Shown: positions 27,115-34,422 of the stretch, piece by piece
Layout of the letters: every line of letters starts with the position of its first letter
Position numbering within the stretch: position 1 is the first letter of the stretch
From: Stenotrophomonas beteli
Lineage (GTDB): Bacteria > Pseudomonadota > Gammaproteobacteria > Xanthomonadales > Xanthomonadaceae
NCBI RefSeq assembly: GCF_001431665.1
Contig: NZ_LLXV01000077.1
Span: forward strand, 1 to 64,000
Length of the DNA stretch: 64,000 bases
Direction of reading: 5' to 3'
Program-made: the position numbers and the translations under genes
Notes under the pieces: generated by a model
Database searches by the model: none
Told to the model about the DNA's origin: nothing
Seen by the model: only the letters and a program-made list of their open reading frames with translations

Positions 27115-27153
27115 GGGGTCGGGTCCCTTTCCAACGGAAAGGGCTCTGACCCC
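27115..27153. repeat. GGGGTC palindromic repeat
   Basis: ggggtcgggtccctttcc...ggaaagggctctgacccc, a long imperfect hairpin 12 bases after the RcnB-like gene; probably serves as its terminator. Confidence 0.7.
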
Positions 27154-27174
27154 ACAACTGTCGATCGAAACCAT

Positions 27175-27209
27175 ACGGGGCCGGATTCCTTCGGGGATGC
27201 CGGCCCCGT
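27175..27209 (+). terminator. Strong hairpin before glyA
   Basis: ACGGGGCCGG and CCGGCCCCGT pair perfectly over ten bases with a 15-base loop. It lies before the glyA -10 candidate, so it is more likely a terminator of upstream transcription than a glyA leader. Confidence 0.5.
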
Positions 27210-27238
27210 CGGTTTCGGCCCCAGCGGGCCGGTGCGGG

Positions 27239-27246
27239 GCTACAAT
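27239..27246 (+). promoter_or_regulatory. Candidate -10 of glyA
   Basis: GCTACAAT, 45 bases before the glyA ATG, of the same GCTANNAT form as other predicted promoters here. No good -35. Confidence 0.5.
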
Positions 27247-27291
27247 CAAGGGCTGAGCCGTACCCCTTTTCCCTGCCTGCTGGAGTACCCG

Positions 27292-28545
27292 ATGTTCCCG
27301 CGTGACGTCCGCATCGAATCCTACGATCCCGAACTGGCCAAGGCCATCGCCGCTGAGACCCAGCGCCAGGAAGACCACGTCGAGCTGATCGCCAGCGAGA
27401 ACTACACCAGCCCGGCGGTGATGGAAGCCCAGGGCAGCCAGCTGACCAACAAGTACGCCGAAGGCTACCCGGGCAAGCGCTACTACGGTGGCTGCGAATA
27501 CGTGGACATCGCCGAGCAGCTGGCCATCGACCGCCTCAAGCAGCTGTTTGGCGCCGACTACGCCAACGTGCAGCCGCACAGCGGCTCGCAGGCCAACCAG
27601 GCGGTTTATTTCGCCCTGCTGCAGCCGGGCGACACCATTCTTGGCATGAGCCTGGCCCACGGCGGCCACCTCACCCACGGTGCCAAGGTGAATGCCTCGG
27701 GCAAGCTGTTCAACGCCGTGCAGTACGGTGTCAACGACCAGGGCCTGATCGATTACGACGAAGTCGAGCGCCTGGCCCTGGAACACAAGCCGAAGATGGT
27801 CGTGGCCGGTTTCTCGGCCTACTCGCAGGTGATCGACTGGGCGCGCTTCCGCGCCATCGCCGACAAGGTCGGTGCCTACCTGTTCGTGGACATGGCCCAC
27901 GTCGCCGGCCTGGTCGCCGCCGGTGTGTACCCGAGCCCGCTGGACCACGCCCACGTGGTCACCTCGACCACCCACAAGACCCTGCGCGGCCCGCGCGGCG
28001 GCATCATCGTCGCCAAGGGCGCCGACGAAGACCTGGTCAAGAAGCTGCAGTCGATCGTGTTCCCGGGCATCCAGGGCGGCCCGCTGATGCACGTCATCGC
28101 CGGCAAGGCCGTGGCCTTCAAGGAAGCGCTGGAACCGGGCTTCAAGGCCTACCAGCAGCAGGTGGTGAAGAACGCCCAGGCGATGGCCAGCACGCTCATC
28201 GCGCGCGGCTACAAGATCGTTTCCGGCGGCACCCAGAACCACCTGATGCTGGTGGACATGATCGGCAAGGACGTGTCCGGCAAGGACGCGGAGGCGGCGC
28301 TGGGCAAGGCCCACATCACCGTCAACAAGAACTCGGTGCCGAACGACCCGCGTTCGCCGTTCGTGACCTCGGGCCTGCGCCTGGGCACTCCGGCGGTGAC
28401 CACCCGTGGCTACGTCGAACAGGACTGCGTGGACCTGGCCAACTGGATCGCCGACGTGCTCGACGCGCCGAACGACGACGCCGTCATCGCCCGCGTGCGC
28501 GATGCGGTCAGCGCGCAGTGCCGCAAGTACCCGGTCTACGGCTGA
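27292..28545 (+). CDS. glyA: Serine hydroxymethyltransferase
   Basis: A 417-residue PLP enzyme (E. coli 417) interconverting serine plus tetrahydrofolate with glycine plus methylene-tetrahydrofolate. The PLP lysine is Lys229 in TSTTHKTLRGPRGG, identical in number to E. coli. HVELIASENYTSPAV, YAEGYPGKRYYGGCEYVD and PHSGSQANQAVY are invariant blocks. The ATG at 27292 is chosen over the in-frame upstream extension because the family N-terminus begins MFPRDVRI. Followed by two GGGGTC repeats. Confidence 0.97.
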   Translation: MFPRDVRIESYDPELAKAIAAETQRQEDHVELIASENYTSPAVMEAQGSQLTNKYAEGYPGKRYYGGCEYVDIAEQLAIDRLKQLFGADYANVQPHSGSQANQAVYFALLQPGDTILGMSLAHGGHLTHGAKVNASGKLFNAVQYGVNDQGLIDYDEVERLALEHKPKMVVAGFSAYSQVIDWARFRAIADKVGAYLFVDMAHVAGLVAAGVYPSPLDHAHVVTSTTHKTLRGPRGGIIVAKGADEDLVKKLQSIVFPGIQGGPLMHVIAGKAVAFKEALEPGFKAYQQQVVKNAQAMASTLIARGYKIVSGGTQNHLMLVDMIGKDVSGKDAEAALGKAHITVNKNSVPNDPRSPFVTSGLRLGTPAVTTRGYVEQDCVDLANWIADVLDAPNDDAVIARVRDAVSAQCRKYPVYG

Positions 28546-28554
28546 TCGGGCAGT

Positions 28555-28594
28555 GGGGTCGGATCCCCGTCCCGCAGGAAAGGGATCCGGCCCC
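28555..28594. repeat. GGGGTC palindromic repeat, copy 1 after glyA
   Basis: ggggtcggatccccgtcc...gcaggaaagggatccggcccc, imperfect palindrome directly after the glyA stop. Confidence 0.7.
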
Positions 28595-28611
28595 GCTACC
28601 CAATCGACGCA

Positions 28612-28650
28612 GGGGTCGGATCCCTTCCCGCAGGGAAGGGCTCTGACCCC
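28612..28650. repeat. GGGGTC palindromic repeat, copy 2 after glyA
   Basis: ggggtcggatcccttcc...gggaagggctctgacccc, same family and orientation as the copy 17 bases before it; a tandem pair. Confidence 0.7.
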
Positions 28651-28670
28651 GTCACCCAGGAATCCCGCGC

Positions 28671-29090
28671 ATGGATGAGCGCCGCCTCAAGTACCTGTAC
28701 ATCGCGCTGGCGGTGCTGTTCGGCCTGCCCAGCCTGGTGATGGGGGGCGCGGCGGCGACAATGCTGCTGCTGATGGGGCTGGGCCAGTTTGGCCATGGCA
28801 CGCTGGCCTCGGTGACCGTGATGCCGCTGTGGGGCCTGGCCGGCATTGCCGGCTGCCTGGCCTGGTTGTGGCTGAGCGCGGGGTTTCTGCTGCAGGGGCG
28901 TACCGGGCTGCACGCGCACCGCCTCTGGTGGTGGATGCTGTTGGCGGGTGGTTTGGCCGCCTTGCCCCCGCTGGGGCTGGCGCTGTGGTGGGGTATCGCC
29001 GTGCACGCCGAAGGCATCGCCCTGCTGCTGTTGGGCCCGTCAATGCTGGTGCCGGCTGCGATGCTGGTATGGATCAAACGCCGCGCATGA
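28671..29090 (+). CDS. Hypothetical four-helix membrane protein, tandem paralog 1
   Basis: A 139-residue protein with four predicted transmembrane helices, starting MDERRLKYLYIALAVLFGLP and ending in KRRA. It shares start (MDER..K), a glycine-rich first helix, the G(I/L)xGxLxWLWLS block in helix 2-3 and overall length with the next gene, so the two are a tandem duplication. No enzyme motif is visible; I do not recognise the family. It begins 21 bases after a GGGGTC repeat. Confidence 0.7.
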   Translation: MDERRLKYLYIALAVLFGLPSLVMGGAAATMLLLMGLGQFGHGTLASVTVMPLWGLAGIAGCLAWLWLSAGFLLQGRTGLHAHRLWWWMLLAGGLAALPPLGLALWWGIAVHAEGIALLLLGPSMLVPAAMLVWIKRRA

Positions 29091-29117
29091 CGCGGCCCAT
29101 GGAAGGACATCGAACGC

Positions 29118-29573
29118 ATGGATGAGCGCCTGCACAAGCGCTGGATGGCGGTTGCCGGCCTGCTGGCGGGCCTGCCGACCGTGGCGGCAGGCGGCACGGG
29201 GGCCGTGCTGGGGCTGATGGTGGTATGGGACGGCAAGTACCTGACGGGCGACGAGCACACGTGGTTGCTGCTGTGGTCGTCGGCTGGAATCATCGGCCTG
29301 CTGTCGTGGTTGTGGCTGAGCGGCCTGTTCCTGTGGCGCGGTGTTGCCGGCCTGCGCCAATCACCGGTTGTCGCCTGGGCAGGGCTGGGGGTGGGAGCGC
29401 TGGCCGCGTTGGGCGTCGTTGCCGCCACGCTGTACTTCACCTTCAAGCACGGGGAAATCTCTACATTGGCCTTCCTCGGCTTTGGCCCGCCGCTGCTGCT
29501 GATGGCCGGGCACCTGGCGTGGTTGCGTTGGGGCGCGCGCGGCGTCGGCACCCGGTTGAACGCGCAGCGCTGA
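29118..29573 (+). CDS. Hypothetical four-helix membrane protein, tandem paralog 2
   Basis: A 151-residue membrane protein, paralogous to the gene 27 bases upstream: MDERLHKRWMAVAGLLAGLP at the start and GIIGLLSWLWLSGLFLWRG in the middle align with GIAGCLAWLWLSAGFLLQG of its neighbour. Four transmembrane helices; a short basic C-terminus (RWGARGVGTRLNAQR). Probably co-transcribed with paralog 1. Function unknown. Confidence 0.7.
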   Translation: MDERLHKRWMAVAGLLAGLPTVAAGGTGAVLGLMVVWDGKYLTGDEHTWLLLWSSAGIIGLLSWLWLSGLFLWRGVAGLRQSPVVAWAGLGVGALAALGVVAATLYFTFKHGEISTLAFLGFGPPLLLMAGHLAWLRWGARGVGTRLNAQR

Positions 29574-29644
29574 CCGCGCTGGAGGCTCTGTTCGGCCGAA
29601 ATGCAGGCACTTCCGCGCAGGCAGCATTTGCTGCGGGGCCCTTT

Positions 29645-29697
29645 CTCAGGTACCTTTGCGACGCTGCCATGACTGTGGCAATAGGTACTTCCCTGAG
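29645..29697 (+). ncRNA. Structured leader upstream of nrdR (candidate RNA element)
   Basis: CTCAGGTACCTTTGC (29645-29659) pairs over all 15 bases with 29678-29697, interrupted only by a one-base and a four-base bulge on the 3' side, closing an 18-base loop. It ends 11 bases before the nrdR ATG. I do not recognise it as a known riboswitch. It could instead be an operator cruciform or a relic repeat. Confidence 0.5.
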
Positions 29698-29708
29698 CCA
29701 GGCGTTCC

Positions 29709-30230
29709 ATGCATTGCCCCTTCTGCCAACATGCCGATACCCGGGTCATCGACTCGCGCGTCTCTGAAGACGGCGCGACGATCCGTCGTCGGCGGGAATG
29801 CGAAGCCTGCGGCGAGCGCTTCAGCACCATGGAAACGGTCGAGCTGAAGCTGCCGGCCATCGTCAAGAGCGATGGCACCCGCGAGGCGTTCGACCAGCGA
29901 AAGGTGCGTGCTGGCTTTGACCGCGCGCTGCAGAAGCGTGCGGTGGCCGAAGACAAGATCGAAGCGGCGGTGCGCGCCGTGGTGCACCAGCTGCGCATCA
30001 GCGGCGAGCGCGAAGTGCCCTCGATCAAGGTCGGCGAGTTCGTCATGAACGAACTGCGCAAGCTCGATCATGTCGGCTATGTGCGCTTCGCGTCGGTCTA
30101 CCGCAGCTTCGAGGACGTGGCCGATTTCCGCGAGGAGATCGAGAAGCTCGAGCGCGACCTGCCGGCCAGTACCGAACAGCTGCAGCTGCTGGGCGATGTG
30201 ATCGCCCTGACCAAGAAGAAGAAGGGCTGA
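29709..30230 (+). CDS. nrdR: Transcriptional repressor NrdR
   Basis: A 173-residue zinc/ATP-cone repressor of ribonucleotide reductase genes. The N-terminal zinc ribbon has Cys3, Cys6, Cys31 and Cys34 (MHCPFC ... RECEACGERF). The ATP-cone follows from about residue 49 (AIVKSDGTREAFDQRKV) to about 140 and senses dATP/ATP. Length (E. coli 149) is slightly longer with a Lys-rich tail ending TKKKKG. It precedes ribD, as in many proteobacteria, with 78 bases between them. Confidence 0.95.
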   Translation: MHCPFCQHADTRVIDSRVSEDGATIRRRRECEACGERFSTMETVELKLPAIVKSDGTREAFDQRKVRAGFDRALQKRAVAEDKIEAAVRAVVHQLRISGEREVPSIKVGEFVMNELRKLDHVGYVRFASVYRSFEDVADFREEIEKLERDLPASTEQLQLLGDVIALTKKKKG

Positions 30231-30242
30231 CGGCCTCTCCCT

Positions 30243-30269
30243 TGGTGGGTGCCAACCTGGGCTGGCACT
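30243..30269. repeat. GTGCCAACC-type repeat monomer
   Basis: ggtgggtgccaacctgggctggcac, half of a GTAG/SMAG-like element, in the nrdR-ribD gap. Confidence 0.45.
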
Positions 30270-30308
30270 GATGACGTGGATCCACACCGGCAGCGTTACC
30301 ATGGCCGC

Positions 30309-31394
30309 ATGACCACCCCGTTCTCCGTCCTCGACCACCTGCACATGGCCAACGCACTGCGCCTGGCCGAGCGTGCTGCCTACACCACCCGTCCCAATCC
30401 AATGGTCGGCTGCGTGATCGCCCATGGCGAACGCGTGGTCGGGCAGGGCTGGCACCAGCGCGCCGGTGGACCGCACGCCGAAGTGTTCGCGCTGCGCGAG
30501 GCCGGCAGCGAGGCCCGTGGTGCTACCGCCTACGTCACCCTGGAACCGTGCGCGCATTACGGGCGCACGCCGCCGTGCGCACTGGCGCTGATCGAAGCCG
30601 GCGTGTCGCGCGTGGTTGCCGCAATGCGCGATCCGTTCCCGAAAGTCGATGGCGGTGGCTTTGATCTGCTGCGCAATGCCGGCATCGAGGTCGCCGAAGG
30701 ACTGATGGCGGCGCAGGCGCGTGAGATCAACAAGGGTTTCCTGTCACGCGTGGAGCGCAATCGACCGTGGCTGCGGGTGAAGCTGGCGGCGAGCCTCGAT
30801 GGCCGCACCGCGATGGCCGATGGCAGTTCCAAGTGGATCACCGGGCCAGCCGCGCGCGAAGACGTGCAGCATTGGCGCGCGCGTGCAGGTGCGATCCTGA
30901 CCGGCGCCGACACGGTGCTGGCCGACGATCCGATGCTGACCGTGCGCCTGGCCGGCACCGAGGTGATGCCGCCACTGCGGGTGGTGCTCGATTCGCGCCT
31001 GCGTTCGCTCGAATGCGGCCGTGTGCGTGAGGGTGGGGCGCCGACGCTGTATCTGCACGATGCGGCGGTGAGTGCGCCGGATGCGGCTGACGCAGAATTT
31101 GCCAGCGTGCCCAGCGCAGCGGGACGGTTGGATCTGGGCGCGGTGCTGGCGCTGCTGGCCGAGCGTGGCATCAACGAAGTGCACACCGAAGCCGGCGCGA
31201 CCCTGGCCGGTGCGCTGCTGCGCGGTGGCTGGGTGGACGAACTGCTGCTGTACCAGGCGCCCACGCTGCTGGGCGACAACGGACGCCCGCTGCTGGCCGG
31301 TCTCGGCATCGATGCCATGGACCAGCAGCGTCGCCTGCGCGTGGTTGACCAGCGCCAGGTCGGCGAGGACATCAGGCTGCTGCTGCGCCCATGA
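30309..31394 (+). CDS. ribD: Bifunctional riboflavin deaminase/reductase RibD
   Basis: A 361-residue enzyme doing the second and third steps of riboflavin synthesis. The N-terminal deaminase (residues 1-145) has the zinc site PHAEVFAL and EPCAHYGRTPPC, with RPNPMVGCVI before it. The C-terminal reductase begins RPWLRVKLAASLDGRTAMADG (about 150-170) and holds GADTVLADDPMLTVR. The ATG at 30309 is chosen; an upstream in-frame start at 30249 would run through a repeat. It is separate from the FMN-riboswitch operon 6 kb downstream and shows no riboswitch of its own. Confidence 0.95.
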   Translation: MTTPFSVLDHLHMANALRLAERAAYTTRPNPMVGCVIAHGERVVGQGWHQRAGGPHAEVFALREAGSEARGATAYVTLEPCAHYGRTPPCALALIEAGVSRVVAAMRDPFPKVDGGGFDLLRNAGIEVAEGLMAAQAREINKGFLSRVERNRPWLRVKLAASLDGRTAMADGSSKWITGPAAREDVQHWRARAGAILTGADTVLADDPMLTVRLAGTEVMPPLRVVLDSRLRSLECGRVREGGAPTLYLHDAAVSAPDAADAEFASVPSAAGRLDLGAVLALLAERGINEVHTEAGATLAGALLRGGWVDELLLYQAPTLLGDNGRPLLAGLGIDAMDQQRRLRVVDQRQVGEDIRLLLRP

Positions 31395-31429
31395 AGGACT
31401 AACGCAGAGCAGGGGCTACGCCCTCGGTG

Positions 31430-31819
31430 TCAGGATGCTTCCTCGTCGTCTTCGCCGACGGGGCACTGGCCCTTCCATTGCTGCTTCCACAGCACATGCA
31501 GGTCGCGGCAGTACGCGCCCAGTGCCTCGCCCGGCAGCTGCTTGGCCTTCAACCGAAGCTGGTGGCGGGTGAAACCGTCGTCGTACTCATCCGGCAGCAC
31601 CAGCACGGCACATTGATCGTGGTACATCAGGAAGTCGCGGCATTGGTCGTCTTCACTCATCCACGCATCCAGGTGCCTGTCGCTCAGCTGGGTCGACTCG
31701 AAGGCGACCGAGGGTCGGACGACGATGATCTTCGTGGCTTTGAACCTGGACGCGTCGGCCTGCCAGCACGCCATCAACGCCAGAAACATGAGCGCGGTCG
31801 ACGTCATACGGTGTTTCAT
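31430..31819 (-). CDS. Secreted Cys-containing hypothetical protein
   Basis: A 129-residue protein with a signal peptide, possibly a lipoprotein (LALMAC, Cys about residue 18). The mature part contains four further Cys (DDQCRDF, HDQCAVL, GAYCRDL, KGQCPVG), an even number suggesting two disulphides, and an acidic tail GEDDEEAS. No family recognised. It lies in a block of small exported proteins; its frame reads on the minus strand like its neighbours. Start ATG 31819 is preferred because it begins the signal peptide. Confidence 0.55.
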   Translation of the reverse strand: MKHRMTSTALMFLALMACWQADASRFKATKIIVVRPSVAFESTQLSDRHLDAWMSEDDQCRDFLMYHDQCAVLVLPDEYDDGFTRHQLRLKAKQLPGEALGAYCRDLHVLWKQQWKGQCPVGEDDEEAS

Positions 31820-31924
31820 GCGGTTGCCCCGGTGGAAGAGGGCAACAGCATTGACCATGCAGGCCGTGCAGGGCCATGCAACGGTTCTGAAAGTGCCATC
31901 GCCCCTGACACGGGCAACGATGGA

Positions 31925-32553
31925 TCAAGCGTGGATGACGAAGGACGCATCATCCATCAGATCGCCCTCTCCGTTCCTCATTCGTTCTCGGCTACCACGA
32001 TAGGCCTCGAAGTGCCCGGACATGTCTGGCAGCACACACCGATAGGTCACGGTGCCAACGCTGAGTGTTCCAATCTCTTCAACATCGCTGCCGGTTGCCT
32101 GGCAGTGAATGGTCTTCCGGCGTACCTGCAGGGCGTCGGCAATCGCCTCGCCGTGTACCTCCGCCAGGTTCTGGAAGGCGCGGCCCTCGACCTTCAGTTC
32201 GATGTCGGCCGGCACCGGCGTGAATGCACCGTCTCCCGGGTGATGTCGGTGATGGTGCAGGACATGGCCTTCTGCCGCATCTCCAGAGCACTGGCAACCG
32301 GTTCCATTGCCGTATCGTTGAAGGCGACCTTGGGCAGCTGAAGCGCATCGATGGCATTGACGGTTACATCAACGCTGTCGCTTTTCGCAAATGCACGCAG
32401 ATGGTGCCGCAGCTTCTCTTTCGACGGCGTGTCGCCGTGAACGATGACCTGCACATAGGTCTCGAAAGTCTCTTCCAGCGAGAGCGCTGCAGGGGGCGAT
32501 GCGGTAGCGGTGAGCGGCGCTCCCAGCAGCAGGGTGGCGATGGATTTCAGCAT
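31925..32553 (-). pseudogene. Broken hybrid member of the EETF/LPD secreted family
   Basis: The N-terminal part (from 32553: MLKSIATLLLGAPLTATA, then SLEETFETYVQVI) matches the intact paralog at 33684-34331 (LSMEETFAAYAHVI) but stops at 32194. A second frame (31925-32215) carries the middle and C-terminal blocks RRKTIHCQATG and YRCVLPDMSGHFEAYR, and then ends early. The Cys block (ALEMRQKAMSC and ALQVRRKTIHC) occurs in both frames, so this is not one simple frameshift: it looks like out-of-frame recombination between two paralogs. Alternatively each part could be expressed as a small protein. Confidence 0.6.
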
Positions 32554-32578
32554 GGCGGCACACGGGCGATCCGGGAGG

Positions 32579-32630
32579 GCCCTGAGGATCAGGGGCATCT
32601 CATGCAGGGGTCCATGCAACTTGTCTGAAA
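32579..32630. repeat. Duplicated upstream element, copy A
   Basis: About 50 bases beginning ccctgaggatcagggg and ending catgcaacttgtctgaaa, nearly identical to 34355-34406. Both copies lie just upstream of a member of the same secreted family and include a small hairpin (CCCTGA-GGA-TCAGGG). Confidence 0.7.
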
Positions 32631-32708
32631 ATGTATGGCGTTGGGAAAGGCGCGCGCCTGACCCGGTGGCATAGGCTCACGCGAATCTGTCGGTCCGCAT
32701 CATCGGTG

Positions 32709-33671
32709 TCATGGCTCGCGGAACCGGACCGAGGAGGCCGTGGCGTCAACCGCGTCTTCCACTTCTTTGGAACTGTCTGCCGGCAGGATGGCAACCAAAC
32801 GGACGAAGCGCTCACCCGGCCACAGGGCGAGATAGTGGCGGTAGTGGCGTCCGTCGGGTGTTACTCCATCAACCCGGTGCCCGGCGATACCACCGAACGG
32901 CACGATCTCCCTTGAGGTGATCGCTCCGCCCTGAATCCTGACGGTCCCCGCAATCAACTGATCGGACACCTTCTCTGGATCGTCAGAGGCAAAGGGGAGA
33001 GAAAGCTGCGACGCGACAATTACCAGGGGCTGCAGACCATCGGGATCAGTATCCAGTTCACCGGCCGTAAGTGCCACGGCTGACCCGGACAGGGTGTCCA
33101 GCAGGCGGAAAGGGGACGCAGGCTCAACGCTGAAAGGCATCGCGGCGATCTTCTGCTCAAGCGTGGCCTGCGGACGCAGTGTTACGGTCGCCAAGGCCTG
33201 CATCGCCTGCCTGTGCGTCAGTGCATGATCACGCGGGGCTTGAACCGTGATCATGACGGTGGGGGAGCCGCTGAAAAGCGCCATCCACTTCTCGAAGGTG
33301 TAACCGTGCGCGACCTGGCTGCCGATGACCACCGGGATCGTCCGCCCCTCGACGCTGAGCGACTCCAGGCGATCGACCTGTACGCCCTGGCTGGCGAAGC
33401 GGCTACGCGCAGCGGGCTCATCCACGAATAGTCCACTGACTGTGCTGCTGGCCTCGGCGGGCAGCTCGGCGACCAGGATGCTGGCACGGCCGTCATCACT
33501 GACAAACCCGGAGAAGTTGGGGGCGGGGGCGAACCCGGGTGGTGGCGACAGGCTGACGACGGAGCCGGGCACGGCCATTGACGGCTGTGACGCCTGTGAG
33601 CAACCTGCGAGCAGCAAGGCCTGCAGGAGAAGCAGAGCCGCGCGTACGAGACTGCGGAAGTGGGTGAGCAT
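32709..33671 (-). CDS. Putative lipoprotein, possibly two similar domains
   Basis: A 320-residue exported protein with a clear lipobox (LLLAGC, Cys24). The mature part has SPPPGFAPAPNFSGFVSDDGRASILVAEL early and a second half beginning near FRLLDTLSGSAVALTAGELDTD that again ends in an (I/V)RLVAILP...VEDAVDATASSVRF helix; the first half has MITVQAP...HRQAMQALATVTLR in the equivalent place. This suggests two copies of one domain. No catalytic motif. Its start lies 12 bases after the stop of the family member at 33684, so the two are probably co-transcribed. Function unknown. Confidence 0.65.
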   Translation of the reverse strand: MLTHFRSLVRAALLLLQALLLAGCSQASQPSMAVPGSVVSLSPPPGFAPAPNFSGFVSDDGRASILVAELPAEASSTVSGLFVDEPAARSRFASQGVQVDRLESLSVEGRTIPVVIGSQVAHGYTFEKWMALFSGSPTVMITVQAPRDHALTHRQAMQALATVTLRPQATLEQKIAAMPFSVEPASPFRLLDTLSGSAVALTAGELDTDPDGLQPLVIVASQLSLPFASDDPEKVSDQLIAGTVRIQGGAITSREIVPFGGIAGHRVDGVTPDGRHYRHYLALWPGERFVRLVAILPADSSKEVEDAVDATASSVRFREP

Positions 33672-33683
33672 CTGGAAAGCCTC

Positions 33684-34331
33684 TTAGTCTGTCCGGACTC
33701 GATGAGTGTCTTTCTCTGCTTCAATGCGCTCGTCCCAAGCGGAAAACGGCATCAGCTCCTTCAGTAGATTCAAGCCGAGGAACAGCATGTCTGCACTGCT
33801 CCATGGACCATTGTCGCCGACGCGCGAGAACTCCGCCCTCGCTGTGTACGTGGTGTCAGGCGCGTCGCGCAGGGTTGCCGCATAGATGCCAAGGAACGTT
33901 CTGAGAGCATCGCCATCAGGGTCCCCGGCACGTGAGCGCGCCAGATTCTCCCGATAGGCGTCAAAGGCGCCAGAAACATCGGGAAGCGCGCACTGGTAGT
34001 CCACAACGCCGCGATGGGAGGAGCTGTCCTCCTCGATCCTGACCACACGGCAGTGAATGGTTTCCCGGCGCGCGTTGATCGCACTGGCCGCGGGCTCTTC
34101 GAAACCAGTGGCAAGATTCTCGAATGCGTAGAGTGCGTCAACGACGTCTCCGATGTCGGGATAGTTGTCCGGGTCTGCCGTGCGCAGGCTGCTACGCAGC
34201 GCCGTCTTGGCATCCTCGTCATTCTGGGTGATGACGTGCGCATAGGCAGCGAAGGTCTCTTCCATTGAAAGAACTGCAGCATCTGCGGCCAGCGGCGCGC
34301 ACAGCAGCAGGGCGAAAAGAAGTCTCAACAT
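33684..34331 (-). CDS. Secreted EETF/LPD family protein, intact copy
   Basis: A 215-residue protein with signal peptide (MLRLLFALLLCAPLAADA). Family features shared with 31925-32553 and 35668-36552: an N-terminal SMEETFAAYAHVI helix, a central ETIHCRVV and a following YQCALPDVSGAFDAY, so two Cys about 20 residues apart likely form a disulphide. The C-terminal half has TTYTARAEFSRVGDNGPWSSADMLFLGL, comparable with GTFTLYPAKDNGYWYSGNFDDLVG in the third member. Predicted periplasmic. Upstream element copy B precedes it. No known family recognised. Confidence 0.65.
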   Translation of the reverse strand: MLRLLFALLLCAPLAADAAVLSMEETFAAYAHVITQNDEDAKTALRSSLRTADPDNYPDIGDVVDALYAFENLATGFEEPAASAINARRETIHCRVVRIEEDSSSHRGVVDYQCALPDVSGAFDAYRENLARSRAGDPDGDALRTFLGIYAATLRDAPDTTYTARAEFSRVGDNGPWSSADMLFLGLNLLKELMPFSAWDERIEAEKDTHRVRTD

Positions 34332-34354
34332 GACGTGGACGGAAGCGGGGGAAG

Positions 34355-34406
34355 TCCCTGAGGATCAGGGGCGCTCCATGCATTGGTCCATGCAACTTGT
34401 CTGAAA
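34355..34406. repeat. Duplicated upstream element, copy B
   Basis: Nearly identical to copy A at 32579-32630. In this copy TGCAT-TGGTCC-ATGCA is an inverted repeat. It lies between the divergent genes at 33684-34331 and 34423-35619 and may hold promoter or operator signals for both. Confidence 0.65.
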
Positions 34407-34422
34407 GTTACGGATTGCTTTC

